This document shows, piece after piece, positions 35,181-45,387 of a stretch of DNA of 64,000 bases. Numbering within the stretch: the first letter of the stretch is position 1; each line of letters starts with the position of its first letter. A model generated the notes under the pieces. That model did no database searches. It was not told the origin of the DNA and worked only from the letters and a program-made list of their open reading frames with translations. Origin of the DNA: Geosmithia putterillii. Lineage: Eukaryota > Ascomycota > Sordariomycetes > Hypocreales > Bionectriaceae. The stretch covers positions 186,001 through 250,000 of the forward strand of contig FYEU01000313.1 in assembly GCA_900188575.1 (NCBI GenBank). Reading direction: 5' to 3'. A program made the position numbers and the translations under genes.

Positions 35181-35875
35181 CTAGGACCTGTCGCCCTTGG
35201 CCTTGTAGAGATACCTCCCAACAACGCCCTCGAGCAGGCCCACGCCAGCGAGGACGCCGGCGCCGACGCCGACGTGCTGCCAGGACAGACGCCCGCGGTC
35301 GTACAGGCCCCAGGCCTTGTATCCGAGGAAGGAGCTCACGCCAATGACGGCGACGAGGTTGGAGATGGCAAGGGCGCCGGCGCCCGAGTCAGACAGCTTG
35401 GCGAACTGGGCCTGCAGCCAGCCGTCCGTCTTGCGGGCCGACTTCTTGGCCTGGGCCTTCTTAGCCTCGAGGGCTTCGCGGGCCTGAGCGGCCTCGCGCT
35501 CGATACGCTGCGCCTGCGTCTCGGTCTGGACGTCCTGGTCGAGGAAGTCGGAGGCGACGGTGCGCACGCTGGGGGCGTCGACGTCGATGAGGGACGCTGT
35601 CGACGTGGAGTCGTTGGACACAATCTCCGGGGGCTGGGGAGCGGCAGCCTGTTGCGTGTCAGTATTCCTTGGATCTATCTATCTGGCGAACAATCTCAAG
35701 AGAGAGAGAAGGCAAGGCAAGGCGAGGCAATGCATCACATACCTCGAGGGGCGTCTGCTGAGGTCCGCTAGCGGCGACGTCGGCGTAAGACACTGTAAAA
35801 AGGGTCAGTTTTCAGGACTCTCTTCGTTTTCTCGGGTATCACCCGTCTTGGGGTGTATGGCTATGGCTGCTTACT
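35181..35875 (-). CDS. OM14-like mitochondrial outer-membrane protein; start codon split by an intron
   Basis: About 172 aa. The A of the start codon is the last base of a first exon ending at 35875. TG and the rest follow in exon 35792-35743 and exon 35648-35181. The spliced N-terminus MSYADVAASGPQQTPLE, a Ser/Thr-rich segment (STSTASLIDVDAPS), a charged coiled region (QAQRIEREAAQAREALEAKK) and two C-terminal hydrophobic helices (LAISNLVAVIGVSSFLGY and VGVGAGVLAGVGLLEGVVG) match the fungal family annotated as OM14 C-terminal domain proteins. In yeast, OM14 sits in the outer membrane and helps dock ribosomes carrying mitochondrial precursors; that role is inferred here. It is convergent with MIA40. 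The split start rests on perfect donor (gtaagc) and acceptor (ttttttacag) sites and the lack of any other in-frame ATG before SYADV. Confidence 0.8.
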
Positions 35876-36865
35876 GGTTGATGGTGATGGGAGGATTGGT
35901 GAGGGTGGCGAGAGGGTGTAGAGATGAATGGGATGTATAGATGATGGAATATGGACAACGATGGAAGTTTTGTAGGATGGAAAGATGAAAAGAAATGGAC
36001 TAACTAGAGGAAAAGTCAAATGACGGAATAGCACGGGCACACGGCTCGTTTAGCAGAGTCCAGAGTCCAGAGTGGGCAGATGGTGACGCAAACAGGTTCA
36101 TGCTTGGCGCAAGGCCATGTGATGACGTAGTTGAACGCTGGCGCGAGGAGGCCTTATAGCTAAGGACTCGAGAGCTCTCGGGCTCAGCTCCCCCTCAGCC
36201 GCGGCAATACCTAAAATGCTAGCCCAGGCGTCATTCCACCTGATTTATTGCGAAGTACTGCTAACTGCTAGCAATGTTTACTCTTCTCCGATTTGATTAG
36301 TACTATTACTTTCCAATGCTATTTCGTCCCTTTCGAATATTCTGCATCTTGGCCGTCTCTTTTTTTCTTTCACAGTTTCTACCACGGCGATGATGCAAGG
36401 CATGGACCCACGACCCACGCGCTCATCTCCCAGTACCGGATGGATGCATGTGTGATACTACCAGCAGACCAGACATGGCACCGACAAACGGGTGGATACC
36501 ATCGTCGATGGCAAGGTTCCATGTGACGGCCAACCCTGTCACTGTCACCCGTCGGGGTTCCATTCTACAAACACGCACGATGCACGCACGGCACGATGCA
36601 TGTAGAAATAAAATAATCCATACGAGGAACCGTTAATATTTAAGTAACCATAATGCGCGAGTTGTTTTTGTATAAGAGAAAAAAAAGCCCCAGAAGACTC
36701 CCCGGTACCTCGAAACCATACAATCAAAAACAATGCTACAGACCTGAAAATCCCTTCAACGCCTCCTGACCATGGGTATCTCTTTTCGCGCCGACGACGA
36801 CGGCATTCATCATGAGATATAATGATAATGGCGCCCATTTAATGGCGCCCATTTAGTGGAGACCG
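35876..36865. other. intergenic region
   Basis: Promoter and 5' UTR of the OM14-like gene and the 3' region of the Myb/SANT gene. No gene seen. Confidence 0.5.
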
Positions 36866-38328
36866 TTATGCCGTCTTGTTGAGCTGATGCATCTCTCGAA
36901 ATTTGCCGACCCAGTGCTGCCGCACCCGGTCGGGCATCTTGCAAAACACCATGGCCTTGTTCTCGTTGCTGAGGATGTTTTCCGAAATCTTGACCTGCAG
37001 ATCCAGCTCCTCGACAGAAAAGTCACGAAAGAAGATGTCGAGCGCCTGCTCCCGCCAGCGCGGCGGCGAGTGGCTCTGTATCGCAGCGACAATCTCCTCC
37101 ATCAGAGGGACCTGGAGGAGTGTCGTGGATACATTGCCTACTGCTGCTGCGCTCCCTGCCGTTGCTGCTGTTGCTGTGGCCGCCACGTTGCCCGGTGCCG
37201 CCGTGGGAGTTGCCGGTGCGGGTGGTTGCGGCACTGACGATCGAAATCCGGAATTCGAGGGGAGATAGGGTGTCGAAGATGGCCGGGTCTGACCGTTGCC
37301 ACCACCACGAGATGATGTCCGACGTCTCTTGACTGGGGACGAAGATGCTGCCACCGCCGCCGGTGTGGCTGCTGCCGTCTCCGAAAGGGCCGGTGACATG
37401 CCGAGATCGACGACGGATGCCTCGGGTGCCCCCTGCCGCCGCTTACGCGCGCTCTGGGGCGGTGCCGTCTCATCTGGGGGCGTCAGGACGCTGGAGCTCG
37501 TGGTCGACGTCGACGGTTGGGCCAGAGTCGACGCTGCCAGCTGCTGGGCAGAAGGGGATCCCGGCCCAGGAGTATTGCCGAGGGCCTGTGGTAGTTGCTG
37601 TTGGCCCTGCTGGCTAGTCGGGCTGGACAAGGCCGCCTGCGGGTTGCCGGAAATGGACATGATGGACGCGCCTGGCATCTCCGAGTCGTCAATCGAGGTG
37701 CCGTCCGTCTTGCGCCTGGGCTTGATGATGCGTTTCGGCGCACCGCCCGAGCCCACAACGTCGGGGTACAGGATCTCCATGTAGTCTTCGTGTTCGAATG
37801 GTCGGCCGCGAAGTGCCCGTGACAGAGGTTCTCGCTGTTTGTTTTGGCGGTTAGCTGGGAGCTCTTTGACGACAGGTCACGGTAGCACCGGCACCACTCC
37901 CGTCACTACCAGGGTTGTGGTGGTCTTACCTCAATGTGTGACTTCCATGCTTCCTCGGTGGCCTTGACAATCCTCGTGGCTGGGTTGTATAGGAAGTCGG
38001 GGTCCTCGCGCAGACCTCTCCACAGGCGGAACCTCTTGCGCGCATTATCGCTCTTGTTGATAAGGTGGCTCTTGGCCGGAAACGCACCATGGGTCGCCTG
38101 CAGGGCGGCAGCCGCGCGTTCCCAGGCCTCAGCCTTGAAGCTGCTATTCTCCCGGAGTCCGAGCTGGACACTCTCGCAAAGGCTCCTGAAAAAGGTCTCC
38201 TCGTATGCCGGGGTCCAGCTGAATCGAGGGGCTCGCCTGTCGCGGTCGGCGCGCGCTGCGGCGGCGGCGGCGGTGGCGGCGGCCTGGGCGTCCGGCGTGC
38301 CGAGGTTGTCAATGTCCTCTTCTGACAT
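36866..38328 (-). CDS. Myb/SANT-like DNA-binding domain protein
   Basis: Predicted nuclear DNA- or chromatin-binding protein of about 455 aa, exons 38328-37930 and 37834-36866. After an Ala/Asp/Arg-rich N-terminus, residues about 36-133 form a Myb/SANT-like (Myb_DNA-bind_3 type) domain: it opens with FSWTPAYEETFFRSL, has the KSHLINKSDNARKRFRLWRGL helix region, and closes with ATEEAWKSHIE. This domain is shared by many fungal proteins and some transposon-derived proteins. The middle is long, disordered and rich in Ser, Pro, Gln and Ala, with small basic clusters (ARKRRQG, VKRRRTSSRGG) that could be nuclear localisation signals. The last about 80 residues are predicted helical (VPLMEEIVAAIQ, WREQALDIFFRDF) and may be a protein-interaction module. 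Function unknown. Confidence 0.83.
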
Positions 38329-39156
38329 TTCGGAGGAACGAGGTTGCAGACGGAAATGGGAGATGCGCGCGCACCTGCCTTTTACTGCCTGTCGTGCGCA
38401 ATCCCGAGCTGTCCCGGCCGTCGCGTGGTTGTCGTCGTCGTTCTCCCCTCGTGTGCGTGCGGGCTATGGCAAATTGTGGGACGACGGCGGAGAAGTTCAG
38501 GGCCCCGGGAAGGGCAGCAGGGGGAGCAGGCGGTCGAGAGAGAATATTACGAGTACGCTGTAGGATCCGTACTACGAGTTATGACTACTCGTACCCAGTA
38601 CTGCCAGCGCACGTGCACGGTCGAGGCGTTGTCGCGATGGATTTACGCTGGTGTTGATGAGTGGCTGGTGGTCGGATGGAGAATCGCGTCCGGAGATGGG
38701 GGTTTTGCCATTTACCATTCACGAGACGAGAACTCAGGGCCCCCAGCAGGGAAAAGAGCGGCATCGGCTTCTCTGAGGGTCAAATGCGAGCTATACGCGA
38801 TGAAATGACTAAGCACAATAGACCGCCAGGATTGGGCAACTGGCATGCTGTGGCGCTCTTTCCAGTTTGCATTGTTGTTGGCCCTGGATAAGCCCTCTGT
38901 AGACCCTCTGTAAGCTCGCTATAAGATCGATGTAGCTCGCTGTAATTCCTGTAATTCCGCTGTAAGACGCGCAAGACGCGCAAGAACCCACCCGGAGAAG
39001 GGCCCTAGAATGACCCGGCATCCACTGTAAGTGAGTTGTAGCGGGCCAGACAATAGTGGACCGTTGGTAGTTGCTGGCTAAATGGGAACAAACAGGAAAC
39101 AGTAGGAATGGCAGGAGCGACCGTTGTTCGTCCGGACTCATCCAATTGTTCCTGAC

Positions 39157-39190
39157 TCTTGGCTCTTGGCTCTTGGCTCTGGCTCTTGGC
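39157..39190. repeat. GGCTCTT tandem repeat
   Basis: Four to five 7-bp units, one shortened, in non-coding DNA. Confidence 0.85.
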
Positions 39191-39978
39191 GATGGGAACT
39201 TCAACCTCACTTCAACTTCTTCACTGAATACCCATGTATCGTATCATGAGATTCATTATCAATATCATCAGTATCGTCCAATTCTACCACTTCATTCACC
39301 ACGAGAAAGAATTTCTCATCAAAACCGCAATCACATGCTCGTCCTCATGTTCATTTTCCAGATGCCAAGGTGGCAGCGACCATCTCCAGTGAAGTCCTTC
39401 AACACGATACATACGAATGCGACCATCTCACAGCGACCCATCTAAGCTCCAGAGTCCCGGGACCAGACGCTTGGCGTCCCCATCAAGTCACATAAAGGAC
39501 TGCCAACTGATGCCATCCGATTGGTAAATCTTGGTCGTACAACGGGTGGCAGATGTGGGCGGCAGACGAGGAGCAGAAGGTTGGAGAGAGCCCGTTTACA
39601 TCACTGAGCACGTGTTGTTCACTTTCCATCCTCATTCCATGTCCAACTGGTAATGCTTGGACATGCTGGTGTTTCCAACGTAGTCTGGCCTTTGTTCACC
39701 AGTCAAGCACCCAAGCCATTCTGTTGAAATGACAGACGACAGCATCACACCCAGGGCAGGTGATATGCGCCACCCCCCAACCTAAGAAACTTGCGAGATC
39801 TCGGGTTCAGGAGACTGTGAACTATGCTCACCATGCCACCAACTTGGCTATGAGCTTGTGCGCCTCTCTCATCAGACTGCCGTGATTTTCCCCAGGTCAT
39901 GTCATGCGACCAAAGGAACAAGGAACATCCCCAGGTCGATCTACCCCAGATTCGTCGATGCTTTGAAAGCCATACGAG

Positions 39979-39994
39979 TACTCCGTACGGAGTA
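39979..39994. repeat. perfect 16-bp palindrome TACTCCGTACGGAGTA
   Basis: Third exact copy, 80 bp before the assembly gap. Confidence 0.9.
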
Positions 39995-40049
39995 GTCGAG
40001 AGTCGTTGCAGCACTCTGTACTTACTCCGTACTTAACGCATCCTTCGCT

Positions 40050-40107
40050 CGGACTTTTACGATACACCCCCCCCNNNCGGACTTTTACGATACCCCCCCC
40101 CCCCCCT
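40050..40107. other. NNN assembly gap flanked by a duplicated poly-C sequence
   Basis: Three N at 40075-40077. The 16 bases cggacttttacgatac occur on both sides (40050-40065 and 40078-40093), each followed by a C run. This looks like two contig ends that overlap at an unreadable homopolymer, not a true tandem repeat. Confidence 0.85.
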
Positions 40108-42765
40108 CTACTCTACTCCGCGAAAACCAGTTGCGTCGTGCATACCACCAACCAAACCAACCGTCGCCGCCTACGCCCATGGGGGTCCTTCCTGACGGCC
40201 TGGCCGATCATCTTGCAGCATCCTGGCATCCTGTGCTCACAGGCAAGGATCAAGACGGCGCGCGCCCAGCTATCATGTTTCTTTGGAAACCCGGGGAAGT
40301 TGAAGTGAGTTTGGCCATTGCCAACCATTACGCACCGGTGGTCACGAGATCATGTTCATTCAAGCCACTGAATTATGTGTACGAAGTAGTTAATACTTTG
40401 TACGGAGTACAAGTAATACTGATATTATGTTCCAATTCTTTTCCCGAAGGATCCTTGGAAAACATGAAGGAAATAAAAGAGAAAAAGGGAGACGGAGACA
40501 ACAAATGCTCGCGTATCACGTCAGCCAACCCCGGAAACCCCAGATTCCTTTGATTTGTGACAATGCGACGTGATCCTACTTAAAGGAGGGGAGTTGTCAA
40601 TGACCATGGTTGCAAGGGCGCGCACGCGTGAGACATACCCGTCCTGGGGAAGTTGGAGATGATCAACGGCAATAATACGGGGCAAGATACAAAGTACACG
40701 GACACGAGTCGTACCCAGCCAGCCTCAAACTCTGTACAAAGTAATCATCAATCACCTTTACGGAATACTCGTTCAGGTAGAACTAGTTTCTCAAAGGACA
40801 ATGCGCCAGTGGGAGGGGCAGCAAGTTGGCATTGGCAGGGTCATACTCATAATGCTCCTCCAAGTCGTAATGCTACTAACTAAGGCGAGTACTCGGCCAT
40901 GACCGAACAAGTATGACGTCGTTGGCTGGTGATAAAGACTGTCCGACCCGCTTTACTGCGCAATGGCAAGCGAAGCCGATAGCCATACAATGCTCCGTAA
41001 GTAATAGCACGGGCGAGTACGACGTAATAGTCTAGAGAGCGGCGCACTCTAGCCTCCACAGAGGCCAACTTTACGCAAAGAACGAGTACGAGTACTTGCA
41101 GAGGCAAGAGGCACACACACAACGATGCAATCGAACAAACCATCACTCCGGCCTGTCTTGTCTTGGGGACATTCCCCCCACCTGGTCTGAAGACGGGAGC
41201 AACCATGAAAAAACACCAAGAAACTGGTGGTTGCAAGCAGAGTTATAAGTCGCCCTGTGAGACAATGTCTGAAATGGACAGCCAGAATGGGTAGTCAAGT
41301 AGTTGAGACAGTTCTACAGTCGTTTTGTTGTCCTGTACTCCGTACCAGCAGACAAGTTGCAACCACACAGAGAAGAGTAAGGTAGCTCGTCAATTCTTCT
41401 GCCGTCGGGTCTTTCGTTTCGTCGTACGAGTATCACCCGTACGAACAAGTACTTAACTGAATGTACTCGGTAATAACACACATGAGCGCCCCCGGCAGGG
41501 ATGGCCGCAGAGACCCACTGCCGACGGAGCCGCGACCGGCATTGATGGCTAGGCATCCATATTCGAGCCTCAGCAACATCGGATCGTCATCGATTCTGTT
41601 CGATTTTGGCTACAACGTCAAGGTGAAATGGGGCCCCTCCCCGCCCCTCTTTGCACTCCTCTGCTTTCCCATGGAATACTCCGTAATACTCGTAGTCGTA
41701 TGTGGTGCTCCATTCGGTTCGGGTGCCCACTTGCCACCCTTGCTGCAACTGCGAGCGAGCAATAATAAGATACGGTACTGTTACGGTAAGCAAGTACGAG
41801 TATTGGCACAAGCATACACCCCAGCCTGCGTCATTCCTTCTCCATCCCCCGAGTGGACGGATTCCCATGGACTCTGGAGAATACCCCATCTGGGGCGAGG
41901 AAAAACTGGGCACTCGCGTCCAGGCAACAGCAGAAAGCAAAGAGCTAGACCCAAATCTGGTCACCGTGTTGAGCATGAGGGTCCGTGTTGAAAGGAGAAA
42001 TTTGAAAAGGCAAAAATTCTCTCATACTTCTTTCTAAAAGTCAGGGGAAGTGAGGGTCCATGGGGAGCAATTGACTTGTTTGTTTGGTTGTTGATTGTGG
42101 TTGCCTGCTTGCTCGTGCCTTTTGACATGTCTCACAACTTGGTTGAGATGGGCTCTCGTGGCGTCCGACAAGGGAAATCTGGGCTTCGGCTTACACATGT
42201 ACGGGAGTGAAGACGGCCCACTAATTCGAGACAGGAATGGCCCATGTCTGGTTGTCCGGGCTCTTGCCTCTGCCCTCTTGCTCCTGATATTACTTACTTT
42301 GGACTTCGGAGTAGTACTTTGAAGTCGTAACTAACTCCACGCCCCCTCTTCGCCGTCGCAAGTACTTACTCCGTACTTGTCCTTGGCCTTTGGCTCGCTC
42401 AATAGCCGTGTGTATGTATGTCATAACGCATGCAAGTTCAATACGTACTCGAATCAACTTGCAGTCTTGAACCAAGGTCATGTTGCCGTAGCAAATCTTA
42501 CACCGACCCCCCTCCCTCCACTCCCTCTTGCCCTCGAGTCTTCCCCCATGGGCAATTCCAGAAAACCCCGTGGGTCGGACCATGCTCTTCTCCAGTCTCT
42601 AGACTCGGACCGGGCACACTCAAATAAAGTACAAGAACTCCCCACCTCCCACACTGGCTTTTGCCTTTCTCCCATGTTATCTTCACCTCTACTTCCTTGT
42701 TCATCGAAGTAGTGAGAGTGCTGTGTGTTCCTGAATCATAATCAGGGGCATCCCCTTATCCAAGA

Positions 42766-42841
42766 GTTGTTGATGTTGTTGTTGTTGTTGTTATCAAGAA
42801 ACACAAGTTAAACACACATACACACATATACACACACACAC
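42766..42841. repeat. GTT and CA microsatellites in the DHA1 transporter leader
   Basis: A GTT-type repeat at 42766-42792 and a CA-rich repeat at 42812-42841. Both lie within 90 bp upstream of the ATG at 42857, so they are probably in the 5' UTR. Confidence 0.85.
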
Positions 42842-42856
42842 CAAAGAGACGTCAAC

Positions 42857-44815
42857 ATGCCTCCCAAACAGCCACATTTCGCCGACGAGCCAGCCCAGGT
42901 CATGGGTCACAATGATCTGGCGCTGGCCAACAGCAAGCTTCAGAAGGAGGGCGACGCCGAGAAGACTGCCGGAGAGCCGTCTGCCGACCACTCCAGCAAT
43001 CATCAGCCTGGCGAGAAGCCCGAGGGGGAGTTGACCTCTTCCTCTAGCGACCACTCCAACGGCAACGGCGCCGGCCTGGACCGGCTGGGAACCCACGACA
43101 AATACGAGATCACCGAGGATGACTGCTACGACGAGCTGGGCTTTAGCTTCTCGTGGTGGAAGAAGTGGTACATCCTGACCGTCATCTTCTGGGTGCAGGT
43201 GTCCATGAACTTCAACACGTCTCTGTACTCCAACGCCATCCCCGGTATCGCCGAGGAGTTCAGCGTCAGCGAGCAGGCGGCCCGCTGCGGCGCCGTCATC
43301 TTCCTGGTCCTCTACGCCTTTGGCTGCGAGCTGTGGGCGCCCTGGTCTGAGGAGTTTGGCCGCTGGCCCATCCTCCAGCTCTCCATGCTGCTCGTCAACA
43401 TCTGGCAGATCCCCGTCGCCCTGGCCCCCAACTTCGCCACCGTCATGGTCGGCCGCGCCCTTGGCGGCCTCTCCACCGCTGGCGGCTCCGTCACCCTCGG
43501 CATGATCGCCGACATGTGGGAGGCTGACAACCAGCAGTACGCCGTCGCCTACGTCGTCTTCTCCTCCGTCGGCGGCTCCGTGCTCGGTCCCATCGTTGGC
43601 GGCTTCACCGAGGAGTACCTCAACTGGCGCTGGTCCATCTGGGTTCAGCTCATCCTCGGCGGCTTCGTCCAGATTGTCCACGCCCTCACTGTCCCCGAGA
43701 CCCGCACTACCATTATGATGAACCGTATCGCCCGCAAGCGCCGCGAGCGCGACGGTACCAACATCTGGGGGCCCGACGAGCTCGTCTCCTTCCGCGAGCG
43801 CTTCTCCTTCAAGGAGGTCATGGTCACCTGGGTGCGCCCCTTCAAGATGTTCCTCACCGAGCCCATCGTTCTTGTCCTCTCCCTGCTCTCCGGCTTCTCC
43901 GACGCCCTCATCTTCATGTTCATCCAGTCCTTCGCCCTCGTCTACGCCCAGTGGAACTTCTCCACCGTTGCCGTCGGTCTCTCCTTCCTGTCCATCGGCG
44001 TCGGCTATGTCCTCGCCTGGCTCATCTTCATCCCCGCCATCCAGCGCAACGTCCGTGAGAGGCGCGAGAGGCCCGAGGACGAGCGCGCTCAGTACGAGTC
44101 CCGTCTGTGGTTCCTCCTCTACACCGCCCCTTGCTTGCCCATTGGCCTCATCGGATTCGCCTGGACCATCCAAGGACCTCCCATCCACTGGATCGGTTCC
44201 ATGGTCTTCGCCGCCATTGTCGGCATTGCCAACTACGCCATCTACATGGCCACGATCGACTACATGATCTGCGCCTACGGCCCTTACTCCGCCTCGGCCA
44301 CCGGTGGCAACGGCTGGGCCCGTGACTTCCTCGCCGGTGTCCTCACCGTCCCCGCCATCCCCTTCTTCAAGAACATTGGTGCCTCGAGCGGGAAGAACCT
44401 TGAGTACGCTTGTACCATCCTCTTCTGTATCTCTGCCGTCCTCGTCGCTGCCATCTACGTCATCTACTGGAAGGGCCCCGAGCTACGCAAGAGATCTCCC
44501 TTTGCCCAGCATCTTGCCAAGGCTTCCGCTGATACCGGCGATGGACATGCCCGCCGCGTCAGCTCCCTGCCCGAGGCCAGGCGCGGAAGTAAGTCGTCTC
44601 TCCATCTCTCTGACTCTGTCTGTCTGAACTCGAAACTAACAAGTCGTCCACCAGGTACTGCCACTGCCGAACGTCGCTACAGCCAGCAGCAGCGCTTCTT
44701 CGGAGAGAGCCGCGTCACTCCTCGCGGAACCCCTCGGGCTACCCCGCGAGCCACCCCCGCTGCCAGCCGGAGACCCAGCTACGCCAACGCCAATGTGTCG
44801 CGCAACGTCGCGTAA
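42857..44815 (+). CDS. MFS transporter, DHA1 family
   Basis: Plasma-membrane drug/polyamine:proton antiporter-type transporter of about 630 aa, exons 42857-44588 and 44655-44815. A polar N-terminus of about 95 residues precedes helix 1 (WYILTVIFWVQVSMNFNTSL). The DHA1 motif region reads WSEEFGRWPILQLSML, and the helix 4-5 region (VMVGRALGGLSTAGGSVTLGM) contains the gating glycines. Twelve helices are traceable. The C-terminal tail carries repeated TPRGTPRATPRATP elements, which are likely phosphorylation or disorder sites. The 66-nt terminal intron has GTAAGT and an aactaac branch but no in-frame stop, so its retention would insert 22 residues. Substrate unknown. Confidence 0.9.
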   Translation: MPPKQPHFADEPAQVMGHNDLALANSKLQKEGDAEKTAGEPSADHSSNHQPGEKPEGELTSSSSDHSNGNGAGLDRLGTHDKYEITEDDCYDELGFSFSWWKKWYILTVIFWVQVSMNFNTSLYSNAIPGIAEEFSVSEQAARCGAVIFLVLYAFGCELWAPWSEEFGRWPILQLSMLLVNIWQIPVALAPNFATVMVGRALGGLSTAGGSVTLGMIADMWEADNQQYAVAYVVFSSVGGSVLGPIVGGFTEEYLNWRWSIWVQLILGGFVQIVHALTVPETRTTIMMNRIARKRRERDGTNIWGPDELVSFRERFSFKEVMVTWVRPFKMFLTEPIVLVLSLLSGFSDALIFMFIQSFALVYAQWNFSTVAVGLSFLSIGVGYVLAWLIFIPAIQRNVRERRERPEDERAQYESRLWFLLYTAPCLPIGLIGFAWTIQGPPIHWIGSMVFAAIVGIANYAIYMATIDYMICAYGPYSASATGGNGWARDFLAGVLTVPAIPFFKNIGASSGKNLEYACTILFCISAVLVAAIYVIYWKGPELRKRSPFAQHLAKASADTGDGHARRVSSLPEARRGSKSSLHLSDSVCLNSKLTSRPPGTATAERRYSQQQRFFGESRVTPRGTPRATPRATPAASRRPSYANANVSRNVA

Positions 44816-45387
44816 GAGGCGTCGACAAAGGCCAGAGGCTTTGCTATGGTATATCCATGTATACCTTGGGACTGAGAATGGCCCACCAATCTTGTTTTTA
44901 CTCGTACTTTAGAATATACCCAGATTCTCGCTACTGTACAATCATCTTTATACTCAATCTTTATCGTTTTATGGAGACTTTGTCCTTGGGAATGTCGTCT
45001 ATAATGATCTCGTAGGCATAAGAGCTTCCTAATAGAACTAAAGACCAAGGCCACATACATGTACACCATATTCCCCTCCGGACTTCAATGGCATGTTAGG
45101 ATAGATCACGTACATGTATCTATGCATGGCCCAATAATAGACCATGACACTATGTATTTGTCTACAAAATGCCCTTTTCAATAACATATGCTGTCGTGTT
45201 TCTTCAAATCAAAACCTCTTATTTTCACTTCCTTCAAGCCGAGTAGATGCCTCGGGAAGCGGCAAACCCCTCCAATAATACCGGGTAGCCGACTTAGTCA
45301 TTTGCCGGACTTGGTGATTGACCAACGTCAACGACACAGGTCTTGGACCTTTTGCCAAACTCACAAAACCTACCAATCGCTCTCATA
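44816..45387. other. intergenic region
   Basis: 3' region of the transporter and promoter of the thioesterase gene. It is AT-rich and has no gene. Confidence 0.5.

Larger units (their letters stand above)
38329..42856. other. long gene-poor intergenic region (about 4.5 kb) with an assembly gap
   Basis: No gene supported on either strand; open frames are at most about 175 codons, overlap each other and contain no domain. It holds a GGCTCTT tandem repeat near 39157-39190, an NNN gap at 40075-40077 between poly-C tracts, one perfect TACTCCGTACGGAGTA palindrome with further half-sites, and GTT and CA repeats just before the DHA1 transporter. Confidence 0.5.

Noticed and set aside
38661..39445. 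Overlapping open frames near an area of short repeats
   Set aside because: Short tandem DNA repeats create open frames in several phases at once. No protein-like features.
42794..44188. Open frame of 464 codons on the minus strand over the DHA1 transporter
   Set aside because: Antisense shadow of the transporter exon caused by codon bias.
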